Shown: positions 8,919 through 15,689 of the stretch, piece by piece
Position numbering within the stretch: the first letter of the stretch is position 1
How the letters are laid out: each line of letters opens with the position of its first letter
Notes under the pieces: model-generated
Database searches by the model: none
The model's input: only the letters and a program-made list of their open reading frames with translations
Told to the model about the DNA's origin: nothing
Assembly (NCBI GenBank): GCA_022565355.1
Contig: JAIUMU010000003.1
Span: 183,989 to 247,988 of the forward strand
DNA from: Idiomarina sp.
Lineage (GTDB): Bacteria; Pseudomonadota; Gammaproteobacteria; Enterobacterales; Alteromonadaceae
Direction of reading: 5' to 3'
Length of the DNA: 64,000 nt
Position numbers and translations under genes: made by a program

Positions 8919-9141
8919 AAGCGGGCGCATATTGCTCGTGCGCCAGAAAGGCCAATGTAAGCGTATAAACCACATCAATTGTAAAGGGTTTGTAGAATAT
9001 TCACGTGCCAGCAAAAAATGGTGCTTATTGTACCATTAAATGGGAGTTTTAGTTTACTTTCAGAAAGGAATTAAGCGCAGAAGTGGCAACCAGCAATGCT
9101 GATTACCACTCTTGGGGTAGGTGTGTGCTAGAGCCAAGCAG

Positions 9142-9543
9142 TTAACGTGTTGTTGGTAAACCCGCTTCCGCCCATGCGGTGAAACCGCCCGCCACTGAAT
9201 ACACGTTTTGCAAACCCATGGCTTGCAACGCATCTGCCGCTAATGCTGAACGGCCACCCGATCGGCAAATCAGATAAATTGGCTGCTGCGCTAACTCAGC
9301 TAAAGCCGCCTCAGTATCACAATGGGCGCTTACTTCTGGGTGTTGGTGAATACGCATTTCCAACACACCGCGTGGGTAGTTAATGGCACGATCAACATGC
9401 CCTGCTGCATACTCATCCGGCTCACGTACATCAACTAAGATGATATGGTTATCGCCCATTCTATTCGCCAACTCGTGCACGCTAATTTCCTGAATTCGGG
9501 CTTTAGCCTCATCGATTAACTGGTTAGAGGTTTTAATCAACAT
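9142..9543 (-). CDS. Single-domain rhodanese (sulfurtransferase)
   Basis: 133 residues forming one rhodanese domain: DVREPDEYAAGHVDRAINYPRG near the start and the active-site loop CRSGGRS with the catalytic Cys at about residue 93. The six-residue loop suits sulfur rather than phosphate substrates. The protein would carry sulfane sulfur as a persulfide, for instance to or from glutathione persulfide or thiosulfate. It lies downstream of the TauE exporter and the persulfide-dioxygenase-like gene on the same strand, a neighbourhood typical of sulfide detoxification loci. No signal peptide, so cytoplasmic. Confidence 0.92.
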   Translation of the reverse strand: MLIKTSNQLIDEAKARIQEISVHELANRMGDNHIILVDVREPDEYAAGHVDRAINYPRGVLEMRIHQHPEVSAHCDTEAALAELAQQPIYLICRSGGRSALAADALQAMGLQNVYSVAGGFTAWAEAGLPTTR

Positions 9544-9582
9544 ACTCTTCTCACTTCTACTAATGGCTATTGCAACATGCTG

Positions 9583-10356
9583 TTAAAGCACGGAGCGAAT
9601 CAGCACAAATACACCCATAATGACTAAAAATACGGCAAACCCTTTTTGCAATTTCTGTTTCGGGAGGCGCGTACCAATGAATACACCTAAGCTGCTACCT
9701 ACTACACCACCAGCAATCATTAACCCGATCACGGGCCAGTTAAAGCTTTGCTCAGCGGCCGTTAATACTTCGTAGTATTTGGCGAATCCCACTACCGATT
9801 TCATGGTGATAATTAACAAGCTCGTACCAATGGCTAATGGCAATGCTAAACCACCTAACAACACGAGAGCAGGTACGATCAAGAACCCCCCTCCCACGCC
9901 AACAAAGCCGGTAATTGCACCTACTAACAAACCATCCATTACCACGCGAGTTACGTTTAGCTTTTTCGGTAAATCTGAGCTGAGCGCTACTACCTGTTTA
10001 CTGCTATTGCGCCACATAAATACCGCAGCGATGAGCATTAGCACCACAAACAACAGCAGTTGCCAGCGCGAATCTACGATGGCGCCGGCCCAAGCACCCG
10101 CATAGGTACCGAACATACCCGGAATACCAAATAGCCACACGTGCGGCCATGAGATTAACTTCTTGCGCATATGCAAGCTGGCTCCGAATAAACTAATACC
10201 CGCAACGATCAATAGCGATGATGCAATTGCCATCTCGGCTGGCATATACACTAGGTACATCAGCACAGGTACGGTTAATATCGATCCGCCTGAGCCAAAA
10301 ATACCAAGGCTCAAACCAATCAAGATTGCACCGATTACTGCATTCACCATGTTCAT
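9583..10356 (-). CDS. TauE/SafE-family membrane protein (probable sulfite/sulfur-oxyanion exporter)
   Basis: 257 residues with about eight hydrophobic segments and the paired glycine motifs of the family (IFGSGGSILTVPVL near residue 20 and FVGVGGGFLIVPALVLLGG in the second repeat). TauE/SafE proteins are implicated in export of sulfite, sulfoacetate or related anions. Between a persulfide-dioxygenase-like gene and a rhodanese it would plausibly remove the sulfite produced by persulfide oxidation. A hairpin separates it from the upstream enzyme gene. Confidence 0.88.
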   Translation of the reverse strand: MNMVNAVIGAILIGLSLGIFGSGGSILTVPVLMYLVYMPAEMAIASSLLIVAGISLFGASLHMRKKLISWPHVWLFGIPGMFGTYAGAWAGAIVDSRWQLLLFVVLMLIAAVFMWRNSSKQVVALSSDLPKKLNVTRVVMDGLLVGAITGFVGVGGGFLIVPALVLLGGLALPLAIGTSLLIITMKSVVGFAKYYEVLTAAEQSFNWPVIGLMIAGGVVGSSLGVFIGTRLPKQKLQKGFAVFLVIMGVFVLIRSVL

Positions 10357-10373
10357 TTCTCCCGTACTACAAA

Positions 10374-10397
10374 AGAGCCAACACTATCGCTGGCTCT
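10374..10397 (-). terminator. Intercistronic hairpin/terminator between the MBL enzyme and TauE genes
   Basis: On the minus strand AGAGCCA pairs perfectly with TGGCTCT around a ten-base loop and is followed by TTTTG. It sits between the stop of the persulfide-dioxygenase-like gene and the start of the exporter gene, so it may lower or stop read-through into tauE and the rhodanese gene. Confidence 0.5.
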
Positions 10398-10427
10398 AAA
10401 CATCGTAGTTATTGTCACCGTTATGCT

Positions 10428-11297
10428 TTACAGCTGGTTAATCGGCACTTTCAAATAAATAGAGCCATTATCGTCCGCTGGTGGCATGTGCCCCGCGCGA
10501 ATATTCACCTGAATAGATGGCAAAATTAGCCGTGGCATTTCTAAGGTTGCATCACGCGCTTCCCGGCGTTGTTCAAACTCTGCTTCACTTACGCCACCAC
10601 CAACATGAATATTATTCATTTTTTGCTCTGCTACAGATGAAAGAAATTCATGTTTTCTACCTTTCGTTGGGTAATCATGGCAAACGTAAATCTGCGTTTC
10701 AGCAGGCAAAGTAAGTAACTTCTGAATCGATTGATACAAGGTTGCGGCGCTACCACCTGGGAAATCGCAACGTGCGGTGCCAACATCCGGCATAAACAGG
10801 GTGTCGCCTACAAATGCCGCCTGCTCATTTACGATGTATGCTAAATCCGCTGGTGTGTGTCCCGGTGTATGCAATGCACGGATCTGCAAATTACCTACCT
10901 GCAGCACATCACCATCCGCAAACAGCTGATCGAACTGGGCGCCATTTGGCAGGAACTCTTTTTCTAAGTTGAACACGTTCTTAAAAATGGTTTGTACTTG
11001 TTTAATGTGTTCGCCAATACCTACTTTTGCACCAAGTTTATTGCGGAAGAATGGTGCCGCAGATAAATGATCTGCGTGCGCATGTGTTTCTAGCACCCAT
11101 TCAACCTGGAGTTGCTGCTCTTGCACGTAAGCAAGAATTTCCTCAGCACTTTCGGTACTGGTGCGGCCCGATTTATAATCAAAATCAAGCACTGGATCGA
11201 TAATTACCGCCTTTGCTGTTGCTGGATCGGCAACAACATAACTAAAGGTTTCGCTATCGTTATCAAGGAATGCTTTTACGGAAAATTGCTGATTCAT
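10428..11297 (-). CDS. MBL-fold persulfide dioxygenase-like hydrolase (ETHE1/Blh type)
   Basis: 289 residues of metallo-beta-lactamase fold. Metal ligands are visible in THAHADHLSAAP, HTPGHTPADL, GDTLFMPDVGTARCDFPGG and HDYPTKGR. The Asp-rich GDTLFMPDVGTARCDF segment is characteristic of the ETHE1/CstB/Blh group, which oxidises glutathione or related persulfides to sulfite with O2 at a mono-iron centre. The adjacent exporter and rhodanese support this over a glyoxalase II role. No sulfide:quinone oxidoreductase gene is present nearby to feed it. Confidence 0.85.
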   Translation of the reverse strand: MNQQFSVKAFLDNDSETFSYVVADPATAKAVIIDPVLDFDYKSGRTSTESAEEILAYVQEQQLQVEWVLETHAHADHLSAAPFFRNKLGAKVGIGEHIKQVQTIFKNVFNLEKEFLPNGAQFDQLFADGDVLQVGNLQIRALHTPGHTPADLAYIVNEQAAFVGDTLFMPDVGTARCDFPGGSAATLYQSIQKLLTLPAETQIYVCHDYPTKGRKHEFLSSVAEQKMNNIHVGGGVSEAEFEQRREARDATLEMPRLILPSIQVNIRAGHMPPADDNGSIYLKVPINQL

Positions 11298-11338
11298 AAC
11301 GCCTCCTAACTTGCGTTGCTTGCAAGCTTCGCTCTGCC

Positions 11339-11376
11339 TACGTTAAGTAATGCCTGCGTTAAGTAAAGCTTGCGTT
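11339..11376. repeat. Short tandem repeat upstream of the persulfide-dioxygenase-like gene
   Basis: A 16-base unit, TACGTTAAGTAATGCC then TGCGTTAAGTAAAGCT (13 of 16 identical), followed by a partial third unit TGCGTT. It lies 42-79 bases upstream of the start codon of the minus-strand gene, in the likely promoter region. Confidence 0.6.
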
Positions 11377-11387
11377 GGTATTTACTT

Positions 11388-11405
11388 ACTTCAGTGAACT
11401 GAAGT
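11388..11405. promoter_or_regulatory. 18-bp perfect palindrome, candidate operator
   Basis: ACTTCAGT-GA-ACTGAAGT is a perfect inverted repeat about 91 bases upstream of the start of the persulfide-dioxygenase-like gene. It has no T tract on either side, so a regulator site is more likely than a terminator. The factor is unknown, and it does not match the ATTAG-N6-CTAAT boxes of the ArsR operon at the right end of the window. Confidence 0.45.
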
Positions 11406-11408
11406 GTT

Positions 11409-11462
11409 GCAGCACGGCCAATCGGCGAGAAAAACCGTGCTACAACTGAGCTCCGGGAGCTC
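11409..11462 (-). other. Two inverted repeats downstream of the peroxiredoxin gene
   Basis: GCAGCACGG (11409-11417) is inverted against CCGTGCTAC (11435-11443) with one wobble pair on the minus strand, and GAGCTCC-G-GGAGCTC (11448-11462) is a perfect palindrome 15 bases after the peroxiredoxin stop codon. Neither is followed by a clean T tract on the minus strand. Together they could form a transcript-end structure or slow read-through into the downstream gene. Confidence 0.4.
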
Positions 11463-11476
11463 TTCAGGCCATAAAC

Positions 11477-12118
11477 CTATAATGTTTTCTTGCTAAAGTA
11501 CCAATCAGTGTACTGATAGCCTTGCTCTTTCCGTGCTGCAGCTTCTTCCATAGTGGCCGGTGGCGGTACGATTACATCGTCGCCTGGCTGCCAATTTTCT
11601 GGCGTTGCTACTTTGAACTCATCACTTGTTTGTAGCGCTTTCAGTACTCGTAAGAATTCATCTACGCTGCGGCCGTTACTCATTGGGTAATACACCATGG
11701 CGCGGAGAATGCCTTCCGGATCAATAATGAACGTGGCGCGAACAGCCGAGGTATCACTCGCACCTGGCTGAATCATGCCGTAAGATTTTGCAACATCCAT
11801 GGATAAATCCGCGATAATTGGGAAGCCAATTTTTACACCGAAGTTTTCTTCAATGTTACGCGCCCAAGCAATGTGGGAATGAACGCTATCAATTGATAGG
11901 CCCAAGAGTTCGCAATTTAGCTCAGCGAATTGCTCTTGGCGTGTAGCAAAAGCAGAAAATTCTGTAGTACATACAGGGGTAAAATCAGCTGGGTGTGAAA
12001 ACAATACCAACCACTTGCCTTTGTAATCAGCAAGGGTTTTCATACCGTGCGTTGTTTTCGCGTTGAAATCAGGTGCTGGTTTGTTTAATTGTGGGAATGT
12101 AACTGTTACTTCAGACAT
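11477..12118 (-). CDS. Peroxiredoxin, Prx6 (1-Cys) type
   Basis: 213 residues. The peroxidatic Cys is at about residue 50 in HPADFTPVCTTEF, and the arginine follows in SDTSAVRATFIIDPEGILRAM. The long C-terminal extension (PENWQPGDDVIVPPP...YQYTDWYFSKK) is typical of the Prx6 subfamily. Another Cys lies at about residue 69 (LNCELLG), but no typical resolving Cys is seen. It reduces H2O2 and organic hydroperoxides in the cytoplasm. It lies upstream of the persulfide genes on the same strand, but the 180-base gap with repeats suggests a separate transcript. Confidence 0.94.
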   Translation of the reverse strand: MSEVTVTFPQLNKPAPDFNAKTTHGMKTLADYKGKWLVLFSHPADFTPVCTTEFSAFATRQEQFAELNCELLGLSIDSVHSHIAWARNIEENFGVKIGFPIIADLSMDVAKSYGMIQPGASDTSAVRATFIIDPEGILRAMVYYPMSNGRSVDEFLRVLKALQTSDEFKVATPENWQPGDDVIVPPPATMEEAAARKEQGYQYTDWYFSKKTL

Positions 12119-12485
12119 CGTTGTATCTCCAAATAGACGTTGTGCAAATACAAATCACTGTTTTGTGATTCACTACATTAGCGACGCCTAATATGGTATA
12201 AGCTTATAACTTTTAGAACTATATAACTTAGATAGGCTTAATAGGTTTTCTCGATTGAATAGGAATACGGCAATCGTTGAACATTCCTCGTAGTATTGCA
12301 GTTTTATGAAGTTAATATCACTGAATGTGCAGTTTATGCTTTTTCTCACTGCAACTTCATGGATATAATGGCGGCTCAATTAACCAATAGAGCAGAGCTC
12401 GGCGCAGTAAATATACGATTTGTTGAGGGATTCACCGATCTTGCCGTTTAACAAAGCGTTACTGTTCTGAATCTAAAAAGAGCCT
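12119..12485. other. Divergent intergenic region between peroxiredoxin and Na/Pi cotransporter
   Basis: About 367 AT-rich bases without a convincing gene. They must hold the promoters of both flanking genes. One 12-base palindrome, TATAAGCTTATA (12197-12208), stands out. A 63-codon minus-strand frame (12188-12379) has no family resemblance or ribosome-binding site and I do not accept it. Confidence 0.6.
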
Positions 12486-14222
12486 ATGTCCTACTCACTT
12501 TTTGATTTTCTACAATTAATCGGTTCATTGGGTATTTTCATTTTTGGTATGAAAATTTTCAGTGAAGGGCTACAAAAAATTGCTGGCAGTCGCTTGAAAG
12601 GTATTCTCGGCGGCATGACCCAGAACAGAATCTCCGGTGTGGTTACTGGCTTCGCAACCACCGCTATTACCCAATCCTCTACTACCACAACAGTTATGGC
12701 AGTCAGCTTCGTAAACGCTGGTTTGCTTACCTTTGTACAATCCACTGGTGTGATTATGGGGGCCAATATTGGTACTACCATCACCGCTTGGATGGTGGCA
12801 ATTTTTGGCTTTAAAACACAGATTACACCCATCGCCCTGGCTGTAATTGGTATTTTCTTCGCTTTCTTATTTTCCGGTAACAGCCGCTTGCGGAATATTG
12901 CTGAAACGATGGTTGGCTTTGGTATCTTGTTTATCGGCCTCGAGTTTATTAAAGGCTCTGTACCTGATATCAACACCAACCCTGAGATCTTCGCCTTTTT
13001 AGATAGCTACACTGATTATGGCTTTCTTTCCTTAATCTTGTTTGTGATCGTGGGTGCGATTCTTACCCTGCTTACTCAGAGTTCATCGGCGGCCACCGCA
13101 ATTACCCTGGTAATGCTCTTCGAAGGATGGATACCCTTCCCCATTGCTGCGGCCATGATCTTGGGTGAAAACATCGGTACCACGGTAACCGCAAATATAG
13201 CCGCGTTGGTGGGGAATGTGCACGCCAAGAGGGCCGCGAGGTTCCATTTCTTCTTCAACATTATCGGTGTGATCTGGATGCTGTTACTCATCTATCCATT
13301 CCTACACATGATGGATGTGGCCATTCAGTATTTCTTCTCAACGGATGTTTCCGTAATGGGTACTTCAGCCGAAGCGCGAACCAATGGTACCTTGGCGCTA
13401 TCGCTGTTCCATACATCCTTTAATATTCTCAACGTGCTCTTGCTGTTTGCTTTCGTACCCATGTTGGTGCGGTTTGTGGAATATATTCAGCCGGATCGTG
13501 GGGGTGAAGATGAAGAGTTCCACTTACGCTATATCAGCGCGGGGCCAATGACATCACCAGGTTTCTCTGTTGAGCAGGCGCACAAAGAAGCGCAGCAAAT
13601 GGGTGATATCATCGAGAAGATGCATCATTCAGTGCAAGAGCTGCTGTTTGATCCGAAAGCAGATAGAGCCAAGCTGGTTGAAAAAATCCATAAATATGAA
13701 GAAACCACAGACCAAATTGAAGTGGAGATTTCTGATTATTTAGTGCGTATTAGTGAGCATACCAACTTAGAGCATTCGCTTACCGAACGCATTCGTTTCA
13801 TGCAAACCATGATCAATGATATGGAGCGTATCGCCGATATCTATTATCAAATCGCTAAGCTTACTGAGCGTTTTGATGAATCGAGTTCAAGTTGGCCGGA
13901 AGTAGCATCCAGCGAAATGGCAGAAATGCTGGAAGCGGTTGGCAAAGCAATTGTGATCATGCAAGAAAACCTGGCTGCTAACTCAGGCAATGCAAACCTT
14001 GATAAAGCGCTAGTTGCAGAGCAACACGTAGATGCCACGCGCGATCAATATCGTGATACTCACTACGCACGTTTAGAAGCTGGCGAGTATGCGGCACGGG
14101 CTGGGGTGATTTTCATTGATATGCTCAACCGTTTAGAGCGTATTGGCGATCACATTCTGAACGTGAACGAATCGGCAGCAGGCCGCCGCTTGAAAGCAGT
14201 GCGCACTGATGGTGATGATTAA
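12486..14222 (+). CDS. Na/Pi cotransporter family protein with PhoU-like C-terminal domain
   Basis: 578 residues. The first 340 or so hold two inverted Na/Pi-cotransporter repeats, each with the QSS motif (TQSSTTTTVMAVSFVNAGLL and TQSSSAATAITLVMLFEGW), and about eight to ten membrane segments. Residues 360-570 are a helical PhoU-like domain with repeated acidic helices (MERIADIYYQIAKL, LNRLERIGDHILNVNE). The E. coli relative is YjbB. Probable function is sodium-coupled phosphate movement, with the PhoU domain as a cytoplasmic regulator. It is followed directly by a strong terminator, so it is transcribed alone. Confidence 0.93.
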   Translation: MSYSLFDFLQLIGSLGIFIFGMKIFSEGLQKIAGSRLKGILGGMTQNRISGVVTGFATTAITQSSTTTTVMAVSFVNAGLLTFVQSTGVIMGANIGTTITAWMVAIFGFKTQITPIALAVIGIFFAFLFSGNSRLRNIAETMVGFGILFIGLEFIKGSVPDINTNPEIFAFLDSYTDYGFLSLILFVIVGAILTLLTQSSSAATAITLVMLFEGWIPFPIAAAMILGENIGTTVTANIAALVGNVHAKRAARFHFFFNIIGVIWMLLLIYPFLHMMDVAIQYFFSTDVSVMGTSAEARTNGTLALSLFHTSFNILNVLLLFAFVPMLVRFVEYIQPDRGGEDEEFHLRYISAGPMTSPGFSVEQAHKEAQQMGDIIEKMHHSVQELLFDPKADRAKLVEKIHKYEETTDQIEVEISDYLVRISEHTNLEHSLTERIRFMQTMINDMERIADIYYQIAKLTERFDESSSSWPEVASSEMAEMLEAVGKAIVIMQENLAANSGNANLDKALVAEQHVDATRDQYRDTHYARLEAGEYAARAGVIFIDMLNRLERIGDHILNVNESAAGRRLKAVRTDGDD

Positions 14223-14270
14223 TTACTAGCGTGAATACAGCAACCCTGTATATCATTCGCTAGTTCGAGC

Positions 14271-14297
14271 AAAGGAGCACTTCGGTGCTCCTTTTTG
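14271..14297 (+). terminator. Rho-independent terminator of the Na/Pi cotransporter gene
   Basis: AAAGGAGCAC, a TTCG tetraloop, then GTGCTCCTTT continuing into TTTTT. A ten-base perfect stem with a stable loop, 49 bases after the stop codon. Confidence 0.92.
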
Positions 14298-14328
14298 TTA
14301 GCATTTTTCATCGTTAGCAACAGCCACT

Positions 14329-14361
14329 AAAAAAGGAGGCACCATATGGCAGCCTCCTTTT
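14329..14361 (-). terminator. Rho-independent terminator of the prp operon
   Basis: On the minus strand AAAAGGAGGC pairs with GCCTCCTTTT around an eleven-base loop and runs into six T. It lies 64 bases after the prpF stop codon and ends the methylcitrate operon. Confidence 0.85.
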
Positions 14362-14424
14362 GCTTTCATTACTGAATAACTTCAGCGCGTGGCACGCTAA
14401 GCATTACTTGCTAGGCGTTACGTG

Positions 14425-15600
14425 TTAAGGATTAATTGGCGGAATTCTTACCCAACCTTCCATCAACACGCGCGCACTGCGGCTCATAATGGCTTTAGTA
14501 ACCTGCCAATTGCCTGCTACTTGCTTTGCCTCTGCACCCACTCGTAACGTACCTGAAGGGTGGCCGAAGGTAACGGCGGTGCGATCACCGCCACCAGCGG
14601 CTAAGTTCACTAAAGTACCCGGTACGGCCGCGGTAGTGCCAATAGCTACTGCTGCAGTGCCCATCATGGCGTGATGCAGTTTGCCCATCGATAGCGCGCG
14701 CACATTTAAATCAATCGCCTCAGCAGCTATATTCTTACCGCTAGACGATACATAGCTTGCCGGCGGAGCTACAAACGCGATCTTCGGTGTATGCTGGCGA
14801 GCTTCTGCTTCGCTCACATCGCTAATCAAGCCCATTTGCAATGCGCCATAGGCCCGTAACTTTTCGAAAAACGCCAATGCTTCTGGGTTTTCGTTGATGG
14901 CACCTTGCAACTCAGTACCCACATAACCGATATCAGCTGCATTCACAAAAATAGTGGGAATGCCGGCATTAATCATGGTTGCTTTGAAAGTGCCCACGTT
15001 CGGCACGTGCAAATCATCGATTAAGTTTCCGGTAGGGAACATCGCGCCTTCACCATCGGCAGGATCAAGAAACTCAATCGGCACTTCCGCGGCCGGAAAG
15101 GTAACCCCATCTAGCTCAAAATCACCGCTTTCTTGCACTTCACCATTGCTAATGGGCACATGGGCAATAATGGTTTTCTTGATATTTGCCTGCCAAATCC
15201 GTACCACTGCAGTGCCATTCTCAGGCACCCGGCTGCGATCTACTAAACCACTACTCACGGCGAACGAGCCTACCGCAGAGGTTAGGTTGCCGCAGTTGCC
15301 GCTCCAATCGATAAATGCTTTATCGATGGCTACTTGGCCAAATAAATAATCCACATCGTGGTTGGCTTGGCTGCTCGGTGACAAAATCACTGTTTTACTC
15401 GTACTGGACGTAGCCCCACCCATACCATCGGTATGCTTACCATATGGATCCGGCGAGCCAATTACCCGTAGCAACATAGCATCACGCTCTGGCCCTGGCT
15501 GTTGCGCTGCAGTAGGTAAATCAGCAAGGCGGAAAAATACACCTTTACTGGTACCGCCACGCATATAAGTGGCGGGAATTTTAATCTGCGGTTTATGCAT
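14425..15600 (-). CDS. prpF: PrpF, 2-methylaconitate cis-trans isomerase
   Basis: 391 residues with the family N-terminus IPATYMRGGTSKGVFF and the later SGNCGNLTSAVGSFAV and GHPSGTLRVGAE segments. PrpF isomerises the trans-2-methylaconitate made by AcnD to the cis form, which ordinary aconitase can hydrate, so it always accompanies AcnD in the two-enzyme variant of the methylcitrate cycle. It is the last gene of the operon; two hairpins lie in the 89 bases between it and acnD. Length and motifs are normal. Confidence 0.96.
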   Translation of the reverse strand: MHKPQIKIPATYMRGGTSKGVFFRLADLPTAAQQPGPERDAMLLRVIGSPDPYGKHTDGMGGATSSTSKTVILSPSSQANHDVDYLFGQVAIDKAFIDWSGNCGNLTSAVGSFAVSSGLVDRSRVPENGTAVVRIWQANIKKTIIAHVPISNGEVQESGDFELDGVTFPAAEVPIEFLDPADGEGAMFPTGNLIDDLHVPNVGTFKATMINAGIPTIFVNAADIGYVGTELQGAINENPEALAFFEKLRAYGALQMGLISDVSEAEARQHTPKIAFVAPPASYVSSSGKNIAAEAIDLNVRALSMGKLHHAMMGTAAVAIGTTAAVPGTLVNLAAGGGDRTAVTFGHPSGTLRVGAEAKQVAGNWQVTKAIMSRSARVLMEGWVRIPPINP

Positions 15601-15612
15601 CTAGCTATCCTC

Positions 15613-15630
15613 TATGCATGTTCGTGCATA
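15613..15630 (-). other. Short hairpin just upstream of prpF
   Basis: TATGCA-TGTTCG-TGCATA, a six-base perfect stem 13 bases before the prpF start codon. With the larger stem at 15638-15666 it makes a two-hairpin leader before the last gene of the operon. Confidence 0.4.
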
Positions 15631-15637
15631 AGCGATA

Positions 15638-15666
15638 AGCGGCTGGGCATTAACAGCCCAACCGCT
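15638..15666 (-). other. Intercistronic hairpin between acnD and prpF
   Basis: On the minus-strand RNA AGCGGUUGGGC pairs with GCCCAGCCGCU (eleven pairs including one U-G) around a seven-base loop. No T tract follows, so it is more likely an mRNA processing or stability element than a terminator. Confidence 0.55.
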
Positions 15667-15689
15667 CAAAGGGTACGCACCTTGTTGCT

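Noticed and set aside
12188-12379. 63-codon minus-strand frame in the peroxiredoxin / Na-Pi intergenic region
   Set aside because: AT-rich, no ribosome-binding site, no family resemblance; likely chance.
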